Part shown: piece after piece, positions 37,433 through 48,340 of the stretch
How positions within the stretch are numbered: the first letter of the stretch is position 1
How the letters are laid out: every line of letters starts with the position of its first letter
Assembly (NCBI GenBank): GCA_000231825.2
Contig: JH720331.1
Coordinates: forward strand, 589,441-653,440
Direction: 5' to 3'
Source: Tetrahymena elliotti 4EA
Taxonomy: Eukaryota > Ciliophora > Oligohymenophorea > Hymenostomatida > Tetrahymenidae
Length of the DNA: 64,000 bases
Position numbers and translations under genes: made by a program
The notes under the pieces: generated by a model
Seen by the model: only the letters and a program-made list of their open reading frames with translations
What the model was told of the DNA's origin: nothing
Database searches by the model: none

Positions 37433-37733
37433 TGAAAACTTAAATAAATTAGACATCTAAAATGTTAATTAATATTAAGTTATTATTTTTTAATCAGATA
37501 AAAACAAAACAACTTATTTTATGTTAAGCAGTTATTTTAGAATTAAAATCCTAAAGAATATAAATATTTTAATTAAATTTATATACTACAAAAAATATAA
37601 ATTATAAATTGTTTTATGCTCAAGATTTTTTTTATTATTGTTTATGACATTTTGGTTGTTTTTTAATATCAAAAATCACATAAGTCATTAGAAATTCTAA
37701 GATTAATTAATTATTTAGTTGATTATTATTAAC
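37433..37733. other. Short convergent 3' region
   Basis: 301 bases between the stops of the AXDND1-like gene (+) and the small Q-rich gene (-). A+T-rich; nothing else seen. Confidence 0.6.
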
Positions 37734-38342
37734 TCAGTATTGATACTATTAATAATCTTGTTATGAGTATTTTACTGGATTCTTGAAAGCTCCATAATAT
37801 TTTCTTGCAAATTTTCTGTAATCAGTTAAAGCCTTTTTAAGTTTAAAGTTTCTTTCTTACAAATTTGCTTTTTGAAATCTATCTTTATTTTCATAATATT
37901 TTTACACAACCCAATCATCACTCTGATTTATTAAGTTATCAAGAATAATTATTTTTGTATCCATATTTTTGATAAACTTATTCTAACTTTATAAGGCCTA
38001 CTAAGCATCTTGATAGAAATTTTACCAGTCAACAGTTGGCAATTTTATCTATGGAATTTAAGGTAAACTCATTTTAGATGCTGCACCTAGAGGTGGATTT
38101 GGGTTAGTGTACCTCTAGTTAAATTTAGCAAAAACTTTATCTCTATTGTTTGAATAATACGATTCTAAATCATTTGTATATTGATTCATCGGTGCATCGT
38201 AAGGTTACTAATAATAAGAATGGAACTAATTAGGAATCATAGTAAACTAATTGGGATTAAAATTTTGATTATCTTAAAATTGTTATTATTGATAATCAAT
38301 CTGAGGCTATTAATAATTAATTGTATTTATTGGTGGAAACAT
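37734..38342 (-). CDS. Small Q/Y-rich protein with basic helical tail
   Basis: Intronless frame of 202 residues. The first 75 residues are rich in Gln, Asn, Pro and Tyr (NYQQPQIDYQQQQFQDNQN), prion-like in composition. The second half is a likely helical domain: TVDWQNFYQDAQQALQ, NKFIKNMDTKIIILDNLINQ, then a basic stretch NFKLKKALTDYRKFARKYYG. No membrane segment or signal. I do not recognise a family. TGA at 37734-37736 follows a Q/Y-rich end. The gene faces the AXDND1-like gene tail to tail and starts just before the ~210 bp tandem repeat. Confidence 0.7.
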
Positions 38343-39428
38343 TTTCTAATATTTATTATTAATTTTTATAAAAATACAATAGACTAAATTATTAATGTTC
38401 TTAAAAACTGAAATAGGTCTCTGTTGCTTTTATTATTTTTTAAAACATTTTCTATTTCTAAAAAACTAAAAAAACTGATAAAAAATATTTTTTGAGCTTG
38501 TTCTGAGTTTTTAAAAATCTAAAATATTAATGATTTATTCATCTTATCAATTTTTTGGTTTTAAGGTTTTAACCTTCATTTGTGGTTCTATTTTTAATAA
38601 GTTTTAATGTTCTAAAACCTTATTAGGTATTGTTTTTTATTATGATTTAAAATATTTTTCTATTTCGTAAAATCAATAGATGATAAATAAATAAATAATT
38701 TTTGAGTTCTCATTAAAGTTTCTTAAGTTAAAAATATTTTTATGATTGACTAATTTATCTTTTTATATGATTATAATTTTATGATTTAAAATTTCTTTAA
38801 TTGCTATGTTTTTAACTAAATAATGTTCTAAAAAATTGTATCATTTATTCTTACTTTTTAATATTTTTTTCTATTTCATAAAATCTAAAACTGACAAAAA
38901 ATAACTTATGAGCTTTTTGAAAATCTTAAAAATGTTTGATTATCAACTAGCCTTTGTGTAAGTACATTTTAGACTTCTTCGTCACTTAAAAATTAGTTGT
39001 TGCTTTATTAACTTAAATAGACTAATATATCACATCCGACCTAGAAAGTTTTATATCTGTAATGTAAATTATATTAATAACCTTCAGAAATAAGGACAAT
39101 CAATCTAGAAGATTTTTTGAAAATAATTTTTGTTAAAGATATTTTTTGAAAATTGAAACAATTTAATAAATTACTTGTAAAAAGAAGCGCAAATATCAAC
39201 ATTTAAAATATTCAGCAACTTAAATATATAGTTTTATTAATTTTTAAAAATGTTTTGATGACAAGATATCGATTTCTAATCTAATCTGAGAAGATTTTAA
39301 TCATAGAAAAAACATATCAAAGTTTTAAAAATAAAGTAATACATAAATCAATTTTTATAAATATTTAAAAATAATCAAATTTCTGAATATTCATATTTTG
39401 AAACTATAAGATATATCTGATAGACAAA
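38343..39428. other. Intergenic between divergent genes, contains tandem repeat
   Basis: 1.1 kb between divergent starts. Most of 38394-38950 is a degenerate ~210 bp tandem repeat (listed separately). 38950-39428 is plain A+T-rich sequence that should include the promoter of the long + gene. Confidence 0.6.
38394..38950. repeat. Degenerate tandem repeat, ~210 bp period, 2.6 copies
   Basis: Three anchor words recur with near-constant spacing. AATGTTC(T) is at 38394, 38606 and 38822. TCTATTTC is at 38451, 38659 and 38870. The GAG of a (T)GAGCTT/(T)GAGTTC word is at 38494, 38704 and 38910. All spacings are 206-216 bases. Units are about 38394-38605, 38606-38821 and a partial third to ~38950. 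Between anchors the copies are diverged, which suggests an old duplication. Confidence 0.65.
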
Positions 39429-42400
39429 ATGTTTTAGTCATATTTATAGGACATATAAAAGGAAAATAATAGCAATTTACAGAATGCTCAAAGCTCATAA
39501 AATCCTTAGTAGCAACAAACAATATGGGATGACTACATCGATCGTTAATTAGAACATTTTGTTGTAGAGTATCAGTTTGACTTTGATAAAATAGCTCAAA
39601 GACTAGCTGGTGTTGTAGGAGATAAATAACAATAGAAAGTCAATATTGATACCTGCAGATAAAGATGGAAATAGTTACATTTGAAGAGATATGAAGACAA
39701 AGATAAAGACCGTCTAGACAGAGTATCCAAAAGTGTCATGAAAATGGAGGATCCAAATAATGCACTTAAAGTACAGGAATTAGTTGATAAATTACCAAAA
39801 GCAAGGCAAAATAAAGACTTTTTAAAAATTTCAGATGAAGAAAAGCTTCAATCATTTTACGTAAATGATAAAGGAGAAAAAAGTCAACCCACAAGTACAA
39901 AGAAGCATTTTATTACAGTTTTTTTACAATTTTAATACATTCAATTCTAATAGTAGAGATTTAGAGCTTTCTTTTTTAATATATAAATAATAGCTTTCAA
40001 TGTATTGAAGGATAGTGTTATGGGCATAAAGGACAAAACAGAAAGAGAAAGAGTCTTTAAAAAGTAATAAGAAGAATTTTTTAAGAATCTAGAAAAGTTA
40101 GCTGGTGAATAAGATGAAGATATGTTCACAAAACCATTGATGTAATTTTTTTTTTTTTTTTTTTTAAATAAAGTGTTTTACTGAATAAAAATGAACCAAA
40201 GAAGATTATCTAATCCAAATTTATAAAATATTTTAGATTTAGGGCTAAGTTTACAGAACCTGCAAATTTTAATTTTATTGTAGAAAGAGAAGAGCTGACT
40301 AGAGAGCAAGCATAAAGGATTATGTCTTAAAAGGTTTAAATAAAAGGTTCAGGATTGGTACCTCCTGAACCAGAAATGGGTATTAAAATGGACAATTATG
40401 TAAGTATGTTTGCTAGACCAGACGAAGAAGAAGATGAACTTAAAAAGTAGGATTAAGAAAAAGAAGTTTAAGAAACTAATCAAAGAATATAAGATTAGTA
40501 AGAAACTAAGGAAGAATAGGAAAGAGACTAAGAAGATTTGAAAAAATAGTTGGATTTAACTGAAGAAGAAAAAAAGAAGCTATAAGAACAAGAAGAAGAG
40601 AAAAAGAAAATTAATGTTGATTTATATTTAGCTGAAAGAGGTTTGAAGAGTATTGATGAAGCTCTGAATTCCTTAGAAAAAATGCGTTCTAAAGTAAAAG
40701 TGAACAACTACTTCGAAGATGCTCAAAAAGAAGATAAAAAATAGTAATAGTAAAAAGATTAATAAAAAAATGACAATGAAGATTAAATCAGATAAGAAAT
40801 CATTAAATAAGGTTTAGAATAGCTTAAGTAAAAAGAACAAGGTGATTAACTTGTTTAATTCCATGAAAACTAAATCAAAAAAGATATTAAAGAACTTAAT
40901 ACAATTATTGGTGAAAAATCTAAAACTGTAAAAAATTCAAATAACCAAAAACCACTCAAAGAAGAAGAAATGATTCTTGAAAAACAGACTAATGATGCAA
41001 GCAAAAAGGTCCCAACTAAGAAAGGAATATTTTCTTAATTTGTAAATTATTATTGATGATAGAAATTTTTTTCGTAAAATAAATTTTAATTTTAGACTGA
41101 AGAAGGTGATTCTGAAAGTGATGGAGAAAATCAAAATGATGAAGAAGATTTAGATGATGAATTATATCTATAAGCCTAAAGACTTGGTTTAAAGTCTGAT
41201 GCTGAAATAGATCAATTTATTCTTCAGAAAAAAGAAGAAAGAAAGGCTCAATTGCTTAATAAAAAGAAAGTTTAGTTTTCAGAATTTTCAGAATAAAAGC
41301 AAATTTCTGAAGATGCAGAAGATATGCTTGCTAAATAAGAAAAGTAAATAAAGTAAAAGTAGCAATTTTTAGAGAAGTTAAAGAAAAAGGCAGAGAATGA
41401 AGAAGGTGAATCTAGTGAATAAAACCAAGAAGGAGGTCAAAACTGGAGAGAGTTAGAATTCAGTGCTGGTATGGCTTTCAAAAAGTAATTAGAAGAGGAA
41501 AAAATGTAAAGAACAATTAAAGAATAGTTTGAAGAAGAGTAGAGAAGAAAAGCCGATTAAGAAAGAATTAAATAAATATAAGAAGAATATCATCTTAAGA
41601 AGCTTGATATAGAAAATAAAATAAAGTTGAGAGAGCCTATTAATTTAGAGAAAGTGAATCAAGAGAAGTGGAAAGAATATCTGTATTTTTTTATCTTTGA
41701 AGAATTTTAAAATAATTTTTAAAAATGAATAAATAAATAGTGAAGCCTAATAAAAACGTAGAGAGGAGATAGAAAAAGAATTCGAAGAGTAATAAAGAAT
41801 TTAGACAGAGCAAGAAGAAAAGGAATAAAAAGAAAATTTGATCAAAGAAAAAATTCATTTTTTTGAACACAAAATTAAAAATTTCCCGTAAATTATCAAA
41901 ACAATTTTCAGTTAAATTTAACAAAATATTTTAATAAATAGTTCAAACGATCCATTTAAATGCTTCTTTGATGATTAAATTAGCTACTTGTCTCAAATAT
42001 CTTCTTTACCATCTAAAATTACAGCTAAAATAGCTGACTTGAAGAAATATGATATTTCAAGAGATGGAATTACCTCAAGATATTAGATTTTGATTTTCCC
42101 ATATTTGGATAAATGCCAAGAATTTGTATTTTAATTCTTAAGTAAAAATTATTTCTAAACTAAATGTAGCTTTTTTTCAATTATTCAAATTTTCAATTTT
42201 AGGTTTCTTCATGAGAAACAGTTTCTTTAGATAGCCTCCAAGTGAAAAAGAATTGGGAGAAATAATAACAGAAAATCCTTTAGATGAAATTCCTTTCCAA
42301 AGATTAAGTTCGAAGGGATTCCCTTTCTGTTTAGTTAGCTTCTATATTGGTAGTCACACAAATGATATAAGTGATGAGTAAGAAGAGCAATATTTAAGCA

Positions 42401-45400
42401 ACTACTTAAATGACGCTTTAAAATTTGATAGATTGATAAATGAAAACAAGGTCTAAAAATCAATTTATCTGTTCTTCGATACATTTATTGGAAGAGGCTA
42501 AGATACACTTTCTAAGTAATTAGATTTAGCCTTAAATGATTTCCTCACCGAAGGATGCATGGATGAAGCAATCAGAAAATATGGTGAACAAATTATTAAC
42601 AAAGAGATGAAATTAAGTGATTTCAAAACATCTTATTACAAAAATATGGAAATTGCCAAGAAATTATTTAATGAATCAAATACTTTCCATTCCATTTGTC
42701 CTACAAAAACTTCCTATCACTAATCAAACTTACATTCTACTAGTTTGAATAAAAAGAGACCATTAACTGCTACTTCTCCTTCAAATTCACCTTCAGTTGG
42801 TAATCATTCTCATGTAAATAAGTGGGAAACATCAGTTATCATAATTAGAAACTACGCTGAAATCTAAAATCCTTCCTAGTTAAGACAACAACAAAATAGA
42901 ATAGGTGATTTTTCTAATTCTTCTGAGACCATGCATTAAGATGCTACAACTGATTAATACTCAAATATGAGTGACTCCATCAGTAATTTAGTCCCATCTC
43001 ATACAGAGATATCTTAAAGATAAAAGCAATAAATGACTGATGTAATCCACTACACTCTAAATAAATTATAAGAGAAGGGAATATAAATTTTAGGTATGAA
43101 ATCATTCTTTTTCGACTAACAAACATTGTAAGAATTCAAAAGTTATGTTGAAAATATTAATTTCAACACAAATACTAACTAGCCTATTGTCGTCATTTCT
43201 GTTGCTGGTTTTGATGTGCATTCAAGTAAATAATTTACATTTTTCACAATTAAAAAATAATTTTTTTAATTAAATTTTATTAATTTTCAAAAATAATAGA
43301 ATTAAAGAAAATGGTTGGATCAGAAGATGCATAGCTAGCTAAAAGAGTAGAACCTAATAGTTTGAATGCCCTATTTAGCACAGGAAGAGATGATTCAATT
43401 ATCATTCCTTATAACAAAACATTAAGTAGACGTTTAATTAGTTATTTCTTTTCTGGAAGGTTGGAAAAGATTTAGACTGTCCAAGACATTTAAATTATTG
43501 AGGGACTTACTAATAAAAAATAGCTTTACCTTACTAAGCCCAAGCCATTTAACCCTGTGTTCTTGCTTAATAGCTAGCCTATAAGAGAGCACGTATGTAT
43601 TCTCAGTTCAAAATTTTTACCATAGTAATTTTGTGAAGTTATTCGTAAAATATAATAAAGAGGATTTGAGTTGCTAAATATTCGTACTATTGATAGCTCA
43701 AATCTTTCTACAATTTTAAAAAAAGATGAAGACTTTTCTGCTTTTATTGAGAACGAAAATCTTTAAGAATTAAATTCTGGTGAAAATGAGTATGAAAGAA
43801 TAAATTTAGTTTTACATGTTTAAGGTGTTAATATTTCATCTCTTAGAAATACACTTTTAAATAAAGTTATTGACTACAATCCTTTCATACATCCTTCTAA
43901 AAGAGAAATCTTCTATTATACTAAGGATGATCTTTCATTTGTATTACTTAAGGATGTATTCTTTAATCGTCATATTAAATCTAACTTTACTCCATCTGAG
44001 AGATTCCCTCTATTTGTAGCTCTTTGGCCTTTCCTCAATGACTATGAAGAAAAAGATGGATTAACAGCTTCTTAAGCAGTTTCCCTCGGAAACGATCTTA
44101 AGATTATGTCTTAATATGGATTAGAGTTGCTTACAGTTTCAAAAATATTTAAATCATAAGTATAACTGAAATTGAATACTTGTATTGAAGAAGAAACAGA
44201 GCATGTTGACCTTAAAACTATATTGCAATAACTAATCAAAAATAATATTTAAATTAACAATATAACTAAGAAGAAACCTGAATTTGGTACTTTCTGTACT
44301 CGCTTAAGTGAAGAAATTCTAAACTAAGACTTTTATTTAGCTATCTTTAGATACTAAGGAGATAAATAATCTAAGCATTTAGAGAAGCTATTCACAGAAG
44401 TTCCATTTGTTCATTCAAACAAAACTATTAACGAATCTACTGTAGTAACCCATGGTGCTAAGTAGACTCCTCACACTTAACTTAAACCTCTCCCTACAGA
44501 ATTTTTAACTCTCTTTTTCCTTGAATCTTCTGCCTAACAGGTAAAATTCATTTAAAAAATAAAAAATATATATATTTAATTTTTTAAAAAAAGGTTTAAA
44601 ACTTCACTAAACTTCTTGGAGTTGGTGCTTTTGATGACTGGAGCTTTAAAGGTAGTTTTATTTTTGATCTACCTTCTAGTGGATTTACAGGAGAAATAGA
44701 AACTTTAATTATTTTAAGTGAGGATGTAGTTAAGACTCTTCTTCTAGTAGGATTAGTCAAGATTATAGAAAACAATAAATTTAAAATTAAAAGCTTTTTC
44801 AAGCAAAGATCTTCTAGAGAATTTTAAGAGGTTATCCAAGAGAATTTACTTACTGCATTTTAAGGCTATGAATCTTAAATGCATGACCAAGGAACTAAAT
44901 TACAGAAATTAAAAGCCTCACTTGATAATTTAATGACTAGACTCCAAGGAGAAAGCATGTATTTCTTAGTCCTTTCTAAAGAGAATGGTATCTTTAGTGG
45001 GTAACTAAATTTATTTTTGAAAAACTAAATATTAAAATAATGAAGATGGCTAATTTTATTTTTAAAAAAGCAAAAAGATTTTATTTGAGCTTGCAGAAAA
45101 ATATTCAGTTTTTAAAAAAGAGACAATTAATGTAGAAAGCTCAACTGAATATATGTTAGATAAGGGTATGTATTGTAGTTTGAACTATAAATGCCAATAA
45201 AGAGAATTTAAGGAGCTTTAATTCATTTCTCAGCAAATTCTTTCAATTTCTCATGAAACTAATTAAGAAGAATAAGATGTTGATATAATGTACGACAACT
45301 AGGTGGCTATGATTATTAGAACAGATTAATAGATCTAGCTTTATGAAGTGTTTAGAAAAATATAAACAGACCTCAAGTTCAAAATAATGCATTTCTTAGT

Positions 45401-45848
45401 GATGAGATAATTTGAATGGACAGATATTTAATATTTATCTACCCACTTTACTCCTAGATTTGAGGCATAAAATATAGTAAGCTTAAACAAATTTACAATC
45501 AATTTTAAACAAAAATTGATCCTTTGATTAATATTAAAATTATTATTTTATTTAAAAGCAAAAATATTTTGAAGTCAACAATGATGGAATTTATTGCATT
45601 CTTCACCTCGATAGCAAAAATTCTGTAAGTCTTTCAGATGCATTTGGAACTTTGCGTCTCAATGATAAGGGAGAATTCAAATAGATTATAAATAGTTCTT
45701 TATTTGGAAAACAAGAGATTTTCTTCATTTACACTAATAATCCTTCTCATGTACTTTTTTATTTAATGATTATACTCATTATTTTAACATTTTTTTATTT
45801 TTTTAGGTCAAGAAAATATCTTCATATGCATTCAAATCAAGTGAGTGA
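39429..45848 (+). CDS. Large protein with degenerate NDP-kinase modules, probably ciliary
   Basis: Twelve exons; introns 39895-39993 (inferred, 99 nt), 40142-40236, 41042-41095, 41683-41740, 41888-41941, 42142-42202, 43226-43299, 44541-44593, 45001-45070, 45477-45558 and 45751-45806. Product ~1887 residues. The N-terminus has a SANT/Myb-like stretch (IWDDYIDRQLEHFVVEYQFD, later CRQRWKQLH). Residues ~220-700 are Lys/Glu/Gln-rich coiled coil with an acidic block. From ~990 an NDP-kinase-like module reads TSVIIIRNYAEIQN, VIHYTLNKLQEKGIQILGM, VVISVAGFDVHSS, LKKMVGSEDAQLAKRVEP, NSLNALFS and ISYFFSG. The catalytic His of N-[IV]-x-H-G-S is absent (IIIPYNKT instead), so it should be inactive. A second similar start is at ~1223 (REHVCILSSKFLPQQFCEV). 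NDPK-module proteins are common in axonemes. If the 39895 intron is not removed, the protein is 33 residues longer. Confidence 0.7.
40146..40165 (+). repeat. 20-base poly-T tract in an intron
   Basis: Twenty uninterrupted T near the 5' end of the intron 40142-40236. It is the longest homopolymer seen in the window and is likely to vary in length between copies or reads. It is intronic, so it does not affect the protein. Confidence 0.85.
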
Positions 45849-47044
45849 AGTTTCCTATTGAAAAGAAATCAATAATAATTTTGATTTTACTTTTCAGTTT
45901 AAACTAAAATTTTAAATGATATTATAAGCAATAACAACATCTTTTATATATAAAATCATTTTGATTTAATTTTTATAAGTAATATACATAAAATAATATT
46001 TACCAATTGTAATTTTATAAGAATATATATGAGTAAATATATTAGAATTACACTTTAAACTTTTCTATTCAAAAAAATTAAATAAATGTAAAAATAAATA
46101 GATCTAGTATAATACTAAGTATATATTTATATTTTCTTTACTCAACTTTAGACTATCATTTGTAAAATGAATTTTGGTATTTTTTCTTAATTGTAAAATA
46201 TGATTATAAATGTTAATTTTAAAGTGATTATTTGGATCAAAAAGTTAGACTTTTTCCATCTTTTTTCTGTGTAATTTCGAATTATATTTTGAAATTAATT
46301 TTATTAATTACTTAAACATATTAATTTACACTCATTAGTTTTAAGATTCAAAATTAAAACAATAAATGTGTGCATTTTGATTTGGAAGATTTACACGTAG
46401 AAAAAGGAAATTAAGGAAAAAAGGATTAAATTACATGAAATACTTTCTTTCTTAAATTTTTCAAAAATTTATTTGGTTTTTTTTTTGAAAGTAAATTTAG
46501 TTAAAAAATATGAAGATATATGAAAATAGGATACATTTTTTTAATTTATTTATAAAGGTAAGATTAAAGATGGTATAATTAAAAGTTTTAAGTTGGTTGA
46601 TTTTTGAAAGGTTGAAGTATTGGTTTGGATGAATGAATGAAAGGATAAAGGTTTGTTTTCGGTTAATGAAAGATTAAAGTTTTGTTTTAGGTGAAGGGGT
46701 TGATAAGTGAAATCGGTTTTCTGCTTACTTAATTATTGAAGATGCTTATTTTTGAATAGATAAATATCCTGCAATTTTTGATAGGCTCTTTATTCTTTTG
46801 AGGAGAGAGAACATAAAAAGATATCTTTGATTAAAGCTAATCAAGATAAATTTTGATGGTATTTTATCTAATTACTGAGGATTTTCAAAAATAATAGAAA
46901 ATAAGTTATTTAATCAAAATTTTGATGTCATAATATCAAGGAAAAATTAAGTATTAGAAAAGGCAGGATTTAATTAGCTTTTTCAAAAGAAGGAATTTTA
47001 AAAAGCAAAATTCAATCAAAAGAGCTAAGATTTTCTCTCTTTTA
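45849..47044. other. Intergenic between convergent genes
   Basis: 1.2 kb between the stops of the pseudo-NDPK gene (+) and the paralogue-A gene (-). 45.85-46.5 kb is plain A+T-rich. 46.5-46.8 kb is richer in G on the + strand and holds a short tandem duplication. Confidence 0.6.
46636..46693 (+). repeat. 29 bp tandem duplication
   Basis: Two adjacent imperfect copies of ~29 bases, each starting AATGAAAG and ending TTTGTTTT(C/A)GGT (46636-46664 and 46665-46693). The surrounding sequence repeats GGTTGA/GGTTTG words. Simple slippage repeat. Confidence 0.55.
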
Positions 47045-48340
47045 TCATGAAAAGTATTGCATGTTAAACATCAAATTTTAGCTTTAGAAGAGATTAGAAT
47101 TCAGGCTATTATCAACTAATTGATTACAGTAATTTTTTTCAAAATAAAACTAATCATCTTGATAAGCTAGATTTTCATAATCATAATCAGATTATATGTG
47201 AAAGTTTTGGCATTTTTCAATAAGAGAATCTTGATTATCGCTATTTTGACTATTTTGGAAGAATAAAGAATGGTGGTTTTGGCTGAAGAGTTGATTCTCT
47301 AATTTCAATTAATCAATATAAAAGTAATTTTGGTAAATAAGATTATCACTGCTGTATAAACTCTCATCAAAATAGGTACTTGATTGGTCTTAACTCTAAA
47401 ATTTGTCACTTGAGTTTTCGTTCTAATCAGTTTCTGGCTCGCTTATTACAGATCTTTATTACAGTGAAGAAAAATTCTTCAAAGGAGTTAAAACATTATT
47501 ACTTCCTATTGAAGCAGTTAAAGAACTCTATTAAAATTCGCTGGGGAAATTTTAAAAGTAGTGGTCTAATTAAGATTTTTTTGAAATTGGAGGCTCTATG
47601 ATTTAGATTGACAAGCACTTTCTTTTTCCGTTTTCACTTAAAGTAGGAAATTTTGGTAAAACAAGATTTTTTTATTATTGTTCTTCTATTTCTTATTGAA
47701 TTGCTTCAGCAACTTATCTCTTTTTTTGGTACTTTTTGGAGGAATCTTGCTCTTTCTTTTTATTTTTAATACTTTGAGTTGGGAAGGTGTTATCCCACAT
47801 TTCAAAAATAGATTGGATTGGATATCCATTGTAGAAATGTACTAGAAGTAAAGCTGAGAAAACTTTCTTGCGGATCTAAGATCTCCATCTTATCTCTCCT
47901 TCAGTAAAGTGGATGTCTTCTAAGATATATTGACACAACATTTTAATGTATTCTGATTCTTTCTTTTGGCAGATTATTTCTTAAATGTATTTTTGAGGTA
48001 AAAGCATATACTTCTTTTCAGGCAATGTTTTTTGGGCTTTGTTAGCATCAATAGAAGATTGCGAAGTACTACGCTTCATATTCATCTCCTCAGTGATTTC
48101 TTTCATAAAGGTTTCTTTGATTTGATTTTTAGTAATGCTGTTAAATTTAGTCTTAATCAAATCACCTACAATATCTTCAAAAAAGTAGTTCATGATACAG
48201 TCTTAGAATTGTTTATTGATGTTGTTTACAGGCTTTTTTTCATATTCAACAGTTAACTTGATCATTGCTGCCATTAATTAAGGAAGGCAGTCATAGACTT
48301 GAGGAAGGATATTTTTAACAGTTTAAAGTCCTTGGTTCAT
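47045..48340 (-). CDS. Hypothetical protein, member A of a divergent paralogue pair
   Basis: Intronless frame of 431 residues starting MNQGLQTVKNILPQVYDCLP. The N-terminal ~175 residues look folded and helical: LPQLMAAMIKLTVEY, EKKPVNNINKQFQDCI, KYIQEIICQKKESEYIKM, WRSQIRKKVFSALLLVHF, IQSIFEMWDNTFP. After ~180 comes a Lys/Gln coiled-coil bit and then a Ser/Asn/Gln/Tyr-rich acidic tail to MQYFS. The folded part matches, in order, the N-terminal part of the product of the + gene at 51184-53155 (EKPV..I.KE..D.I and W......K..A.MLLV). I do not recognise the domain in any named family. No signal peptide or membrane segment. An acidic disordered tail on a helical domain would suit a regulator or adaptor, but function is unknown. 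Confidence 0.75.

Noticed and set aside
47047..47286. 79-codon + frame in code 6 (MKSIACQTSNFSFRRD)
   Set aside because: It lies antisense to the long minus gene 47045-48340, whose frame is far longer and has better composition.
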